A DNA stretch of 64,000 nt from positions 1 to 64,000 of the forward strand of contig NZ_JAHCVK010000009.1 of the NCBI RefSeq assembly GCF_018476905.1. The letters are read 5' to 3'. A model generated the notes under the pieces. The model had not been told where the DNA came from. It searched no databases and saw nothing but the letters and a program-made list of their open reading frames with translations. Position numbers and translations under genes: made by a program. Of this stretch, positions 30,077-38,952 are shown one piece after another. The DNA comes from Geomobilimonas luticola (lineage in GTDB: Bacteria > Desulfobacterota > Desulfuromonadia > Geobacterales > Geobacteraceae). Numbering within the stretch: the first letter of the stretch is position 1; each line of letters starts with the position of its first letter.

Positions 30077-31360
30077 ATGGGCAAGACGATAGCAGAAAAG
30101 ATATTTGCCAGCCACCTGGTGGATGAACCCTTTGCCGGGACCCATGTGTTGAGGCTGGATGCGGTGCTGTGCCACGAGATCACTACCCCCATTGCCATTG
30201 CAGATCTGATGGCGAGAGGGAAGGACCGGGTATTCGATGCGACCAGGATCAAGGCGGTGATCGACCATGTAACCCCGAGCAAGGATACGAAAACCGCCAC
30301 CCAGGCCAAGATCCTCCGGGACTGGGCAAGGCGTCACGCCATACGGGACTTTTTCGACGTGGGGCATAACGGGGTCTGCCACGCCCTCTTCCCCGAAAAA
30401 GGATTCATCCGGCCGGGCTACACGGTGATCATGGGCGATTCCCACACCTGCACCCACGGCGCCTTCGGTGCCTTTGCCGCCGGGGTCGGGACCACCGACC
30501 TGGAGGTGGGGATCCTCAAGGGGGTCTGCGCCTTCCGGGAGCCGAAGACAATCCGCTTCAATCTCCATGGCACTCTCTCCAAGGGGGTGTATGCCAAGGA
30601 TGTCATTCTCTTCCTCATCGGCCAGATCGGCGTGAACGGGGCCACCGACCGGGTCATGGAATTCCGTGGCCCGGTGGTCGAAGCCATGACCATGGAGTCC
30701 CGCATGACGCTCTGCAATATGGCGATCGAGGCGGGGGGGACCTCCGGCATCTGCATGCCCGACCAGGTAACGGTCGAGTATCTCTGGCCGTTTATCCAGA
30801 ACGATTACCCCTCCAAGGATGCTGCCCTTGCCGAGTTCAAGAGATGGTGGTCCGATGACGACGCGGTCTATGAGAAGGTGCTCGATTTCGACGTATCGAC
30901 GCTGGAGCCGATCGTTACCCACGGCTACAAGCCGGACCAGGTAAAAACCATCACCGAGATGGCCGGCACCCCGGTGGACCAGGTCTATCTCGGTTCCTGC
31001 ACCAACGGCCGTCTGGAAGACCTCCGCATTGCAGCCGGGATACTGAAGGGGAAAACAATCGCCCCGACGGTGCGCGGCATCCTCTCGCCGGCTACCCCGA
31101 AGATCTATCAGGACGCCCTTCACGAGGGACTCATCGATATCTTCATGGCGGCCGGTTTCTGCGTCACCAACCCGACCTGCGGGGCCTGCCTCGGCATGTC
31201 CAACGGCGTGCTGGCGGAAGGCGAAGTCTGTGCCTCCACCACCAACCGGAACTTCATGGGCCGGATGGGCAAAGGGGGGATGGTCCACCTCATGTCGCCC
31301 GCCACCAGCGCCGCGACGGCCATAGAGGGGAAGATGGCCGATCCCCGAAAGTATCTGTAG
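30077..31360 (+). CDS. leuC: 3-Isopropylmalate dehydratase, large subunit
   Basis: 4Fe-4S aconitase-family isomerase of leucine synthesis. The 427-residue protein has GDSHTCTHGAFGAFAAGVGTT-type and GSCTNGR (Cys308) motifs and CGACLG cluster cysteines at about 368 and 371. It belongs to the shorter LeuC/HacA group (about 420 residues) rather than the 466-residue enterobacterial form. ATG 30077 follows GAAAGGAACGAG. leuD lies 119 bp downstream, so the heterodimer is encoded together. Confidence 0.95.
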   Translation: MGKTIAEKIFASHLVDEPFAGTHVLRLDAVLCHEITTPIAIADLMARGKDRVFDATRIKAVIDHVTPSKDTKTATQAKILRDWARRHAIRDFFDVGHNGVCHALFPEKGFIRPGYTVIMGDSHTCTHGAFGAFAAGVGTTDLEVGILKGVCAFREPKTIRFNLHGTLSKGVYAKDVILFLIGQIGVNGATDRVMEFRGPVVEAMTMESRMTLCNMAIEAGGTSGICMPDQVTVEYLWPFIQNDYPSKDAALAEFKRWWSDDDAVYEKVLDFDVSTLEPIVTHGYKPDQVKTITEMAGTPVDQVYLGSCTNGRLEDLRIAAGILKGKTIAPTVRGILSPATPKIYQDALHEGLIDIFMAAGFCVTNPTCGACLGMSNGVLAEGEVCASTTNRNFMGRMGKGGMVHLMSPATSAATAIEGKMADPRKYL

Positions 31361-31479
31361 GGATCGTGGCTTTCCAGTAGATAAGCCATGGGCGGGATTC
31401 AGTGGACGCCTTGCGCTCGTCCAAAATCCGGACCTGAGAGTCGGTTTGTTACTTTACCCATCTGAAGGAGAAATAACCT

Positions 31480-32007
31480 ATGAAAACATTCGGCGGCTCC
31501 GTGCTGTATCTTGACCGCTCGGACATCAATACCGACGAGATCATCCCGGCCAAGTACCTGACCGAGATAACCAAGGAAGACCTGAAACCCTATATTCTGG
31601 AGGACCTGAAGCTGCCCGGATTCGACCCGAAGGGGGCAAAGACGCGGGAAGCCCGGGTGATCGTCTCCCGCGCCAATTTCGGCTGCGGTTCTTCCCGTGA
31701 ACACGCGCCGTGGGTCTTCGAGGTGAATGACATAACCGCGGTGGTGGCCGAATCCTTTGCCCGTATCTTCCGGCAGAACATGTTCAACTGCGGCATGGCG
31801 GCTATCGAACTCCCGAAGGAAAAGATCGATCTTCTGTTCAGTTATGCCGGTTATCCCGACACCACGATGGCGGTGGATGTGGCGGGCCAGACCGTGACCG
31901 TCAGGGGTGGCGGGAAAGAGGAAACTATTTCCTTCGCTATCTCTCCCTTCGACAAGGCGCTGGTCCTCGCAGGAGGCTGGGTGGATTACGCCGACACGAA
32001 GTACTAG
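31480..32007 (+). CDS. leuD: 3-Isopropylmalate dehydratase, small subunit
   Basis: Swivel-domain partner of LeuC. The 175-residue protein has DRSDINTDEIIPAKYLTE at residues 12-29, ANFGCGSSREHAPW near 68-80 (the substrate-binding loop) and VVAESFARIFRQNMFNCGM. It is slightly longer than the usual archaeal-type small subunit (about 165). AAGGAG precedes ATG 31480. leuB, the next pathway gene, is not found before the window changes subject. Confidence 0.95.
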   Translation: MKTFGGSVLYLDRSDINTDEIIPAKYLTEITKEDLKPYILEDLKLPGFDPKGAKTREARVIVSRANFGCGSSREHAPWVFEVNDITAVVAESFARIFRQNMFNCGMAAIELPKEKIDLLFSYAGYPDTTMAVDVAGQTVTVRGGGKEETISFAISPFDKALVLAGGWVDYADTKY

Positions 32008-32038
32008 CAGAAGGGGATACAATGGCAGGATATTGGCA

Positions 32039-32074
32039 ACGGCCCGTTGGCGAACGCGGGCCGTTTCTTTTTTG
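32039..32074 (+). terminator. Terminator after leuD
   Basis: AACGGCCCG / CGGGCCGTT stem with a 9-nt loop and a T-rich tail (TTCTTTTTTG). Confidence 0.85.
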
Positions 32075-32160
32075 TATCATGGGCAATACCGTTGTTTTTA
32101 GTTGACGGGTGCGGTGCGTGGAGATACTATTCGTGCTTATATATTAATGAGTAAGGACCT

Positions 32161-33750
32161 ATGGGGAGAGCTAAAGCATTAGTCATAGCCTGTTGTCTGG
32201 CCTGCTGCGGTTACGCATCCCCCCTTCTTGCGGCTGAAGAGGGGGGAAGGGTGCACGAGGGGACGATATTCACCCTCTGGCCCCTCGTGGATTATCGGGA
32301 AAGCCCCCGCGACCAGTACCGCAACCTGTCCCTGCTGGGGCCGCTGTTCAAGTTCCAGAGCCATGGTGACGACAGCACGCTGGCCGTCCGGCCGTTGCTG
32401 TACCGGACCGAAGACCGACGTGAGCAGACCGCGCAGACCTCCTATCTCTATCCCCTCGCCTCGACCGATTCCTCGCCACGGGCAACGACATTCCAGGTGA
32501 TGCAACTTCTCCAGAAAAACGTCTATCGCAAGGGGGAGGAGGGGGAGGAGCGGACCAGCCAGTTCTTTCCCTTCTACCTGCAGGGGAGGTCGGAAAAGTA
32601 CGGCCCCTATACGGCGGTGTTCCCCCTCTATGGCGACATATATGAACGTCTCTGGAGGGATGAGATCCATTTTGTCCTGTTTCCCCTCTACAGCCGGACC
32701 GTCAACAAGGGAACCACCTCCCGCAATTACCTCTATCCATTTTTCAACACGATAGAAGGGGATAAGGAGAGTGGCTTCCAGTTCTGGCCCCTCTACGGGC
32801 AGGCCGCCAAGGAAGGGGTCTACCGGAAGCGTTTCTTCCTCTGGCCGTTCTTCCTGAGTGAAACCAGGGACATCAACACGGACAATCCCAAGGACCGGCT
32901 CTATCTCTTTCCGTTCTATGCGGCACTCGATTCGCCACAACGGACGTCCCGCCATTACTTCTGGCCGTTCTTCGGTCATACGGTGGACCGGGGGAGCGGG
33001 ACGGTACCGGAAAAGCCGGCAGGCCCCACGTTCGAAATTCCTGACGGGGATGAGGAGCGAAACACGGGGAAACTGGAAGAATGGGACTATTTCTGGCCGT
33101 TCTGGTATACTGTCCGGAGTGCCGAACGGAATGAGGTCAGCTGGCTTCCCTTCTATGCCGGTACGGTGAAGAAGGAAACAGAGAAACATTGGTACATGTG
33201 GCCTCTTTACCGTACGGACAAGATGGATTCAAAGCTGTTCAGGCAAGAGCGGGACAGGGTGCTGTACTGGCTCTATAGCGATAAACGCGAATCCTGGCCC
33301 GTGGACGGCACGTCGCGGCGCAAGGTGGCGTGCTGGCCTCTCTATGTTTACACGAAGGACCCGAAAGGGGTGATGGGCTTCTCCTTCCCCGCGCCCGTGG
33401 AGCCGATTCTGGACAAGGAGGGGATCGAGAAGAACTGGGCTCCCCTCTGGCGCATCTACCAGCAGCGGTGGAACGAACAGGGGGACTCGGCCGTATCCTT
33501 CTTCTGGAATCTTTACTGGCACGAGGCACGGGGCACGGACCTGGCCTACGAGTTTTTCCCGCTTCTTGCCTATCGCAGCGAGAGTGAATTTACCGATTTC
33601 CGGTTGCTCAAGGGACTCATCGGGTACCGGAACCGGGCCGGTGCGAAGCAGCTGACTCTCTTCTGGCTCCCGTTCGGGGTCAACTGGGGCAAGGAAGCCG
33701 TTTCGCAGTCCGCCGTAACGTTGCAGCCCGGGACAGGGAGTAGACCGTAA
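32161..33750 (+). CDS. Exported aromatic-repeat (WPLY-type) protein coupled to mlaE
   Basis: A 529-residue protein I do not recognise. It has a signal peptide (hydrophobic LVIACCLACCGYASPLLAA, cleavage probably after LLA). The mature protein repeats a short pattern of hydrophobic residues, W or F, P, then F/L and Y/F (for example LWPLVDY, LFPLYSR, FWPLYGQ, LWPFFLS, LFPFYAA, FWPFFGH, MWPLYRT, CWPLYVY) about a dozen times, spaced 20-35 residues apart with charged, hydrophilic stretches between. This alternation would suit beta-hairpins of an outer-membrane barrel or a periplasmic beta-propeller. Its stop overlaps the mlaE start (TAATG), so it is translated with a lipid-transport permease. An outer-membrane partner role is inference. 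Confidence 0.75.
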   Translation: MGRAKALVIACCLACCGYASPLLAAEEGGRVHEGTIFTLWPLVDYRESPRDQYRNLSLLGPLFKFQSHGDDSTLAVRPLLYRTEDRREQTAQTSYLYPLASTDSSPRATTFQVMQLLQKNVYRKGEEGEERTSQFFPFYLQGRSEKYGPYTAVFPLYGDIYERLWRDEIHFVLFPLYSRTVNKGTTSRNYLYPFFNTIEGDKESGFQFWPLYGQAAKEGVYRKRFFLWPFFLSETRDINTDNPKDRLYLFPFYAALDSPQRTSRHYFWPFFGHTVDRGSGTVPEKPAGPTFEIPDGDEERNTGKLEEWDYFWPFWYTVRSAERNEVSWLPFYAGTVKKETEKHWYMWPLYRTDKMDSKLFRQERDRVLYWLYSDKRESWPVDGTSRRKVACWPLYVYTKDPKGVMGFSFPAPVEPILDKEGIEKNWAPLWRIYQQRWNEQGDSAVSFFWNLYWHEARGTDLAYEFFPLLAYRSESEFTDFRLLKGLIGYRNRAGAKQLTLFWLPFGVNWGKEAVSQSAVTLQPGTGSRP

Positions 33751-34517
33751 TGTTTGAAAGGATAGGGAAAAAGATCCTCAATTTCTGCGAGATCGTCGGC
33801 GATCAGCTGATCATGCTCAGTCAGACCCTCTATTTTTTCCGGGAGGCGCCGCGCAATCTCCAGAGCATCTTTACCCAGATGGCGATCATCGGCTACGAAA
33901 CTGTACCGGTCGCCTCGGTGATGGCGTTCTTCGTCGGCATGGTCCTGGCGTTGCAGACCGGCGTGGAGCTGAACAAGTACGGCGGGCAGAACATCATCGG
34001 CGCCATTGTCGGACACTCAATGGTGCGGGAACTCGGGCCGGTCATGACCAGTTTCCTCGTGGCGGGGCGTGCCGGTTCCGCCATGGCGGCCGAGTTGGGG
34101 GTAATGCGGGTCTACGAGGAGATTGATGCCCTGAAGACCCTGGACATCAACCCGGTGCGTTATCTGGTCATGCCGCGGCTTATCGCGAGCCTCATCTGCG
34201 TCCCGGCGCTGGTCATCTATTCCGATGCCATCGGGATCATCGGTGGTGCGATCATCAGCAACCTTCATCCCAAGATATTCGTCTCCTACACGACGTACTA
34301 CGACAGCGTGACGGATGCCCTGAAGCTTCGTGAAGTAGGGAACGGCCTCATCAAGTCGGTGGCGTTCGGCGGTATCATTGCCCAGATCTGCTGCTATGTC
34401 GGGTTCAAGACATCCGGCGGAGCACGGGGGATCGGCCTCTCCACCACCCGGTCGGTGGTCTGGTCGTTCATGCTCATCCTCGTTGCGGACTATTTGCTGA
34501 CCAGGATTTTAATGTAA
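33750..34517 (+). CDS. mlaE: MlaE-type ABC transporter permease
   Basis: Integral-membrane permease of the MCE/Mla phospholipid transport system. The 255-residue protein has about five to six helices and the family signature: AFFVGMVLALQTGVELNKYG near residues 58-78, GHSMVRELGPVMTSFLVAGRAGSAMAAELGVM near 88-120, and EEIDALKTLDINPVRYLVMPR, the cytoplasmic coupling helix for the ATPase. Start and stop overlap the gene upstream by one base. mlaD follows; no mlaF ATPase gene is adjacent. Confidence 0.93.
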   Translation: MFERIGKKILNFCEIVGDQLIMLSQTLYFFREAPRNLQSIFTQMAIIGYETVPVASVMAFFVGMVLALQTGVELNKYGGQNIIGAIVGHSMVRELGPVMTSFLVAGRAGSAMAAELGVMRVYEEIDALKTLDINPVRYLVMPRLIASLICVPALVIYSDAIGIIGGAIISNLHPKIFVSYTTYYDSVTDALKLREVGNGLIKSVAFGGIIAQICCYVGFKTSGGARGIGLSTTRSVVWSFMLILVADYLLTRILM

Positions 34518-34570
34518 GCCGGGCCAGCCCCCGGTGGGTGTGTGGTTCAAGATTGCAGGAGGGAGTTAAG

Positions 34571-35620
34571 ATGGCCCTGTCCGTGGAAAAAAAGGTTGGC
34601 GTATTTTTTATTGCCGGGCTGATCACGCTCGGCATCATGCTCGAGATCGGCGAAAAGTGGAATCCCTTTGAGAAGAGGGTTTTTTACCGGACCTACCTGA
34701 CGAGCATAACCGGCCTCAAGGTGGGAGACCCGGTCCGGCTGTCCGGCGTGGATGTGGGGAAGATCACTACCATTACCATCCTGGATGACAAGATCCAGAT
34801 CGATTTCGAGGTGAAGCCCGACACCAAGATCCGGACCGATTCGGTGGCGGGACTGAGGCTCACCAACCTCCTGGGTGGGCAGTTCCTCGGCATCACCTTC
34901 GGTTCCCCCAATGCCCCGCTCCTGGAGCCGGGGGGGACGGTAAAGGGGAAGGACGTCGCCAACATCGACATCATTGTGGACAATGTGAGTGACCTGACCA
35001 AGGATGCCAAAAAATTCATCGAAGAGTTGAACAAGAACCAGAATGAGGTTATGCACAAGATATCCGGCATACTTGACGATAACCGCGCCAACCTGCGGGA
35101 TTCCATTGCCAACCTCAACAGCATAACCACCAAGTTCGACCGGGGTGAAGGCTCCCTTGCGCTTCTCCTCAACGACAAGGCGCTGTATAACAACACCAAT
35201 GAGACAACCACCTATCTCAAGGATATCACGGGGAAGATCAGCCGCGGAGAGGGGAGCGTCGGCAAGCTGGTTAACGACGATGCCTTTTACAACGATGCCA
35301 AGGTGGCGATGTCCGATATCCGGGACAGCATGAAGGACGTGAAGGATATCGCTTCCAAGATCAACAAGGGTGAGGGAACCATGGGGAGGCTGGTGAACGA
35401 CGAATCCCTCTATACCGAGTTGCGGGATGCATCGAAGAACATCAGCGAGATCTCCCGGAAGATCAACGACGGGCAAGGAACGCTCGGCAAACTGGTGAAC
35501 GAGGACGGTCTCTACCGGGATACGACAGCGGCCATGAAAAAGGTGGAGAAGGCGGCTGAAGGGCTCGGCGACAGCGGTCCCATCTCGGTCATCGGTTCCA
35601 TCATCGGGACCCTTTTTTAG
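34571..35620 (+). CDS. mlaD: MCE/MlaD-family substrate-binding protein
   Basis: 349 residues, anchored by one N-terminal membrane helix (VGVFFIAGLITLGIML), then an MCE domain at about 40-130 (GLKVGDPVRLSGVDVGKI, DSVAGLRLTNLLGGQFLGI). The C-terminal half carries four copies of a G-E-G-[ST]-x-x-x-L-[VL]-N-[DE]-x-x-x-Y motif spaced 34, 41 and 34 residues, joined by long helices. It shuttles phospholipid between membranes with MlaE. ATG 34571 was chosen with GGAGGGAG upstream; 11 extra codons upstream are unlikely to be translated. Confidence 0.92.
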   Translation: MALSVEKKVGVFFIAGLITLGIMLEIGEKWNPFEKRVFYRTYLTSITGLKVGDPVRLSGVDVGKITTITILDDKIQIDFEVKPDTKIRTDSVAGLRLTNLLGGQFLGITFGSPNAPLLEPGGTVKGKDVANIDIIVDNVSDLTKDAKKFIEELNKNQNEVMHKISGILDDNRANLRDSIANLNSITTKFDRGEGSLALLLNDKALYNNTNETTTYLKDITGKISRGEGSVGKLVNDDAFYNDAKVAMSDIRDSMKDVKDIASKINKGEGTMGRLVNDESLYTELRDASKNISEISRKINDGQGTLGKLVNEDGLYRDTTAAMKKVEKAAEGLGDSGPISVIGSIIGTLF

Positions 35621-35658
35621 CTGAATATTGAGCGGTAATGCGGTCTGATGAACAATAA

Positions 35659-35678
35659 ATGGCGCGAATTCGCGCCAT
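35659..35678. repeat. Perfect 20-bp palindrome
   Basis: ATGGCGCGAATTCGCGCCAT is self-complementary and lies between mlaD and the CruF-type gene, ending seven bases before that gene's TAGGAG ribosome site. It could be an operator or a hairpin affecting translation. There is no T-run typical of a terminator. Confidence 0.7.
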
Positions 35679-35695
35679 TACTTTTAGGAGCACCC

Positions 35696-36571
35696 ATGGA
35701 TGATTTCCTGCAGATAGCCGTCGGCACGTTTACCATGCGGCCGTACGTGTTCGCCTTCCTAGCGGTTTACCTCGTGGCGGCGGTCCTGCATCTGGGGTGG
35801 CGGACGACCCTTCTCTTCATGGTCTGCGGCTATCTGGTCTCCTTTGCCTCGGAGCTCTGCTCTATCAACACCGGATTTCCCTATGGCTGGTACTACTACC
35901 TGGACGCCACGAAAGATCGCGAACTCTGGATTGCCGGCGTACCGTTCTTCGATTCCCTTTCCTACGTCTTTCTCTGTTACTGCAGCTATGCCACTGCGCT
36001 TTGGACGCTGTCACCCGTCAAGTCAAGGAAATGGGACATCGTTCCCCTGGAGACCCGTGCCATACGGCGTTCCTTTGCGGCTCTCCTCCTCGGCTCCCTC
36101 TACCAGACCTTTCTCGACATCATCATCGACCCTGTCTCATTGCAAGGCTCACGCTGGTTCCTCGGCCAGATTTACGGCTATCGGGAACCGGGGCTCCATT
36201 TCGGCGTTCCCGTTTCCAACTACCTGGGGTGGTGGCTGGTGAGCGGGGTGATGATTTTCGTCCTGCAACGCATCGATTCCGCCACCCAGCGACGCCTGTC
36301 GGGCGATGCTCCGCCGTGCGGCGTGCGGTACGTGCCGGGCAAGGCGCTTCTCGGTCCCGTCCTCTACCTGTCGGTGGTGATCTTCAACCTGACCGTGGCC
36401 TGGCAAATCGGGGAACGGCTCCATTTTCTGACGGGGGTCTTCATCTATACTCTCCCGACGGCCATCGTTCTCGTGCTGCTCGTCCGCAGGGCCAACCGCT
36501 ACGGCAAGGACGAACTGGCCGAACATCTGCACGATTATCCCTGGTCATCCCTGACCGGCCGCAAAGGATAG
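35696..36571 (+). CDS. Carotenoid-biosynthesis (CruF/DUF422-type) membrane protein
   Basis: 291 residues with about seven hydrophobic helices. SFASELCSINTGFPYGWYYY near residues 45-65 and LLGSLYQTFLDIIIDPVSLQ near 125-145 fit the DUF422 family, which includes the C50 carotenoid hydratases/CruF of carotenoid end-group modification. I start at ATG 35696 because TAGGAG lies eight bases before it; an in-frame ATG at 35648 precedes the palindrome. No phytoene synthase or desaturase is near, so the lipid substrate is uncertain. Neighbouring hpn genes suggest a role in isoprenoid membrane lipids. Confidence 0.75.
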   Translation: MDDFLQIAVGTFTMRPYVFAFLAVYLVAAVLHLGWRTTLLFMVCGYLVSFASELCSINTGFPYGWYYYLDATKDRELWIAGVPFFDSLSYVFLCYCSYATALWTLSPVKSRKWDIVPLETRAIRRSFAALLLGSLYQTFLDIIIDPVSLQGSRWFLGQIYGYREPGLHFGVPVSNYLGWWLVSGVMIFVLQRIDSATQRRLSGDAPPCGVRYVPGKALLGPVLYLSVVIFNLTVAWQIGERLHFLTGVFIYTLPTAIVLVLLVRRANRYGKDELAEHLHDYPWSSLTGRKG

Positions 36572-36573
36572 CT

Positions 36574-37332
36574 TCAGAGTTCCGCCAGAAGGGACTCCAC
36601 CACGCGTGCCAGATTTCCCCCCGCCCGTTTTGAATTCCGCGCCAGCCGCATGAGCTGGGGGACCAGCCAGGGGCGGCGTGTCAATGACCAGAACACCCGG
36701 TGTACCTTGATGTTCATGTTTTTGTCGGTGAAGTCGGTGATGTTGAATTCCAATTCTTCAGACGCGTCGTCGCTGATGGCCCGTACCGCCAGCAGCGGCA
36801 CGCCTTCCCGTGCCGCTATCTTTGCCACCGCAGCCGTCTCCATCTCCAGCACCGGATTGACCAAACCGGCGGGCAAAAGCCGGGCAGTCTCCCGTTTTGC
36901 CAGGATTGCGCCGCTTGTGACGCAGGTTCCCCGGCAGATGAGGAAGGGGGTTGCCGGATTACGCTGCAGCAGATCGAGGGCGGTTACAGCCAATTGCGGC
37001 GATAACCCCTGCTGCTCCGAGAAGAGCCGTTCCCGGGCAAACAGAATCCGTTGCGCTATGACGACGTCGCCCACCCTGAGACCGGGGGTTGCCGCACCAC
37101 CCAGGCCGAAGTTGATGACGAGGTCGGGCGCGGCAGCGGCGATCAGTGTGGCGGTTGCCCGGGCCGCCTTTTCCGGTCCGAGACCCGACTCCACCAGGCA
37201 CGCATCGCGGCTGCCGGCACGAAACCGGTACATGGTGAAGCTGCCGGCCGTTTCCCGCGAGTATGTTTCTATGCGGGCGAGGAGCGGCTTGATCTCTTCC
37301 GGCATGGCGGCTATGAGGCCGATGGTTGCCAT
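36574..37332 (-). CDS. MTA/SAH-nucleosidase-family protein (possibly hopanoid HpnG-like)
   Basis: A 252-residue PNP/UDP-phosphorylase superfamily protein. It has GLIAAMPEEIKPLLARIE at the start, VINFGLGGAATPGLRVGDVVIA near residues 75-95, VLEMETAAVAKIA near 165-177 (substrate-ribose glutamates) and AVRAISDDASEE with the catalytic Asp. The C-terminal 40 residues are basic and unusual for MTAN enzymes (about 230 residues). ATG 37332 fits the conserved start. It is convergent with the CruF-type gene, separated by two bases, and divergent from hpnJ. In hopanoid clusters a member of this superfamily (HpnG) removes adenine from adenosylhopane; whether this is that enzyme needs comparison. Confidence 0.75.
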   Translation of the reverse strand: MATIGLIAAMPEEIKPLLARIETYSRETAGSFTMYRFRAGSRDACLVESGLGPEKAARATATLIAAAAPDLVINFGLGGAATPGLRVGDVVIAQRILFARERLFSEQQGLSPQLAVTALDLLQRNPATPFLICRGTCVTSGAILAKRETARLLPAGLVNPVLEMETAAVAKIAAREGVPLLAVRAISDDASEELEFNITDFTDKNMNIKVHRVFWSLTRRPWLVPQLMRLARNSKRAGGNLARVVESLLAEL

Positions 37333-37502
37333 AACGTCTCCCGGGGACTTGGTTGCACGACAATCGAAATCTAGCAGACAGGCTGTTGCCAGGCAACCGA
37401 AAAGCGGCGGCATCGGTCTTTAACCTTGACAAAAATCCCCCCCCCGTCTATTTTACAAGTTTGCTTTTTTCGAAAAAAGATGAGCAGTTACAGGAGTTTT
37501 TG

Positions 37503-38927
37503 ATGAAACCCTTATTTCTTAATCCCCCCACCTTCGAAGATTTTGACGGCGGCGCCGGTGCCCGTTACCAGGCGTCCCGCGAGGTGACGTCGTTCTGGTA
37601 TCCCACGTGGCTCTGTTTTCCGGCCGGAATGATTCCGGGCTCCCGGGTGGTCGATGCTCCGGTCCAGCGGTTTGACCTGGATGCCTGCCTCGCCATCGCA
37701 AAGGAGTTCGACATGGTGGTGATGTACACGTCCACTCCGACGCTCGCCCTCGATATCGCCACCGCCCGGCGCATAAAGGAGCAGAAGCCGGGGACGGTTA
37801 CGGTACTGACCGGCCCCCACGTGTCGGTTCTCCCCGAGGAGTCGCTCCGCCAGGGGGAAGGGATCATCGACATCGTCTGCCGCGGCGAGTTCGACTACAC
37901 CACCAAGGAACTCTGCGAGGGGCGGGAGTGGGACCGGGTGGATGGCATCAGCTTCTGGAAGGACGGCAGGGTGCACCACACCCCGGACCGGCCACCCATC
38001 CAGGACCTGGATGCGCTTCCCTTCGTGGCGCCTGTCTACAAGCGTGATCTGCCAATCGCGGAATATGTCATTCCCCACTTCAGGAATCCCTACGTCTCCA
38101 TCTACTCCAGCCGTGGCTGTCCGTCCAAGTGCATCTACTGTCTCTGGCCCCAGACCTTCTCCGGCCGGGCCATGCGGACCCGTAGCCCCCAGAACGTATA
38201 CGACGAGGTGAAGTGGATCGTCGACAACATCCCCGAAATGCGGGAACTCTCCTTTGACGACGACACCTTCACCGCCGATCGCACCCACGCCCGGGAGGTG
38301 GCGGCCAAGCTCAAGCCCCTCGGCATCTCCTGGACCATCAACGCCCGGGCAAACTGCGACTACGAAACCCTGAAGGTCATGCGCGAGGCCGGGTTGCGCC
38401 ACGTGGTGGTCGGCTACGAGACCGGCAACGAGCAGATACTGAAGAACATCAAGAAAGGCGTCACCAAGCAGCAGGCGATCGAGTTCACCCAAAACTGCAA
38501 GAAGCTCGGTCTCTCGGTCCATGGGGCCTTCATCATGGGGCTCCCCGGGGAGAGCCACGCCACCATCCGTGAAACCATCGAGTTCGCCAAGGCGCTGGAC
38601 CTCAACTCCATCCAGGCGTCGCTGGCCTCGCCGTATCCCGGCACCGAGTTCTGGGACCTCTGCCGGGCAGAGGGATGGATCGCCTCCGAATCCTACATCG
38701 ACGACACGGGGCACCAGATGTGCGTCATCAACTACCCCCACCTCTCCAACAAGGAAATATTCGACGCCGTCGAGCTCTTCTACGACAAGTTCTACTTCCG
38801 CCCCAAGTACATCCTGCGAAGTATCGGCAAGATGATCGTGGACGGAGAGGAGCGGAAGAAGCTCCTCAAGGAAGGAAAGCAGTACCTGGCCTACATGCGC
38901 AAACGCAAAGAGGCGGGCACGTGCTGA
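37503..38927 (+). CDS. hpnJ: Hopanoid-associated radical SAM protein HpnJ
   Basis: 474 residues. The N-terminal part is a B12-binding-like domain (residues 1-160), followed by a radical-SAM domain with the cluster motif SRGCPSKCIYC (Cys206, Cys210, Cys213) and an elongator-like region (ELSFDDDTFTADR, GYETGNEQILKNIKKGVT, IMGLPGESHATIRETIEFA). The N-terminus KPLFLNPPTFEDFDGGAGARYQ is characteristic. In other bacteria, HpnJ is tied to formation of the cyclitol-ether head group of bacteriohopanetetrol. ATG 37503 follows AGGAG. hpnK comes next. Confidence 0.92.
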   Translation: MKPLFLNPPTFEDFDGGAGARYQASREVTSFWYPTWLCFPAGMIPGSRVVDAPVQRFDLDACLAIAKEFDMVVMYTSTPTLALDIATARRIKEQKPGTVTVLTGPHVSVLPEESLRQGEGIIDIVCRGEFDYTTKELCEGREWDRVDGISFWKDGRVHHTPDRPPIQDLDALPFVAPVYKRDLPIAEYVIPHFRNPYVSIYSSRGCPSKCIYCLWPQTFSGRAMRTRSPQNVYDEVKWIVDNIPEMRELSFDDDTFTADRTHAREVAAKLKPLGISWTINARANCDYETLKVMREAGLRHVVVGYETGNEQILKNIKKGVTKQQAIEFTQNCKKLGLSVHGAFIMGLPGESHATIRETIEFAKALDLNSIQASLASPYPGTEFWDLCRAEGWIASESYIDDTGHQMCVINYPHLSNKEIFDAVELFYDKFYFRPKYILRSIGKMIVDGEERKKLLKEGKQYLAYMRKRKEAGTC

Positions 38928-38952
38928 ACGTCCCCGTTTACGGATTCGTGCC

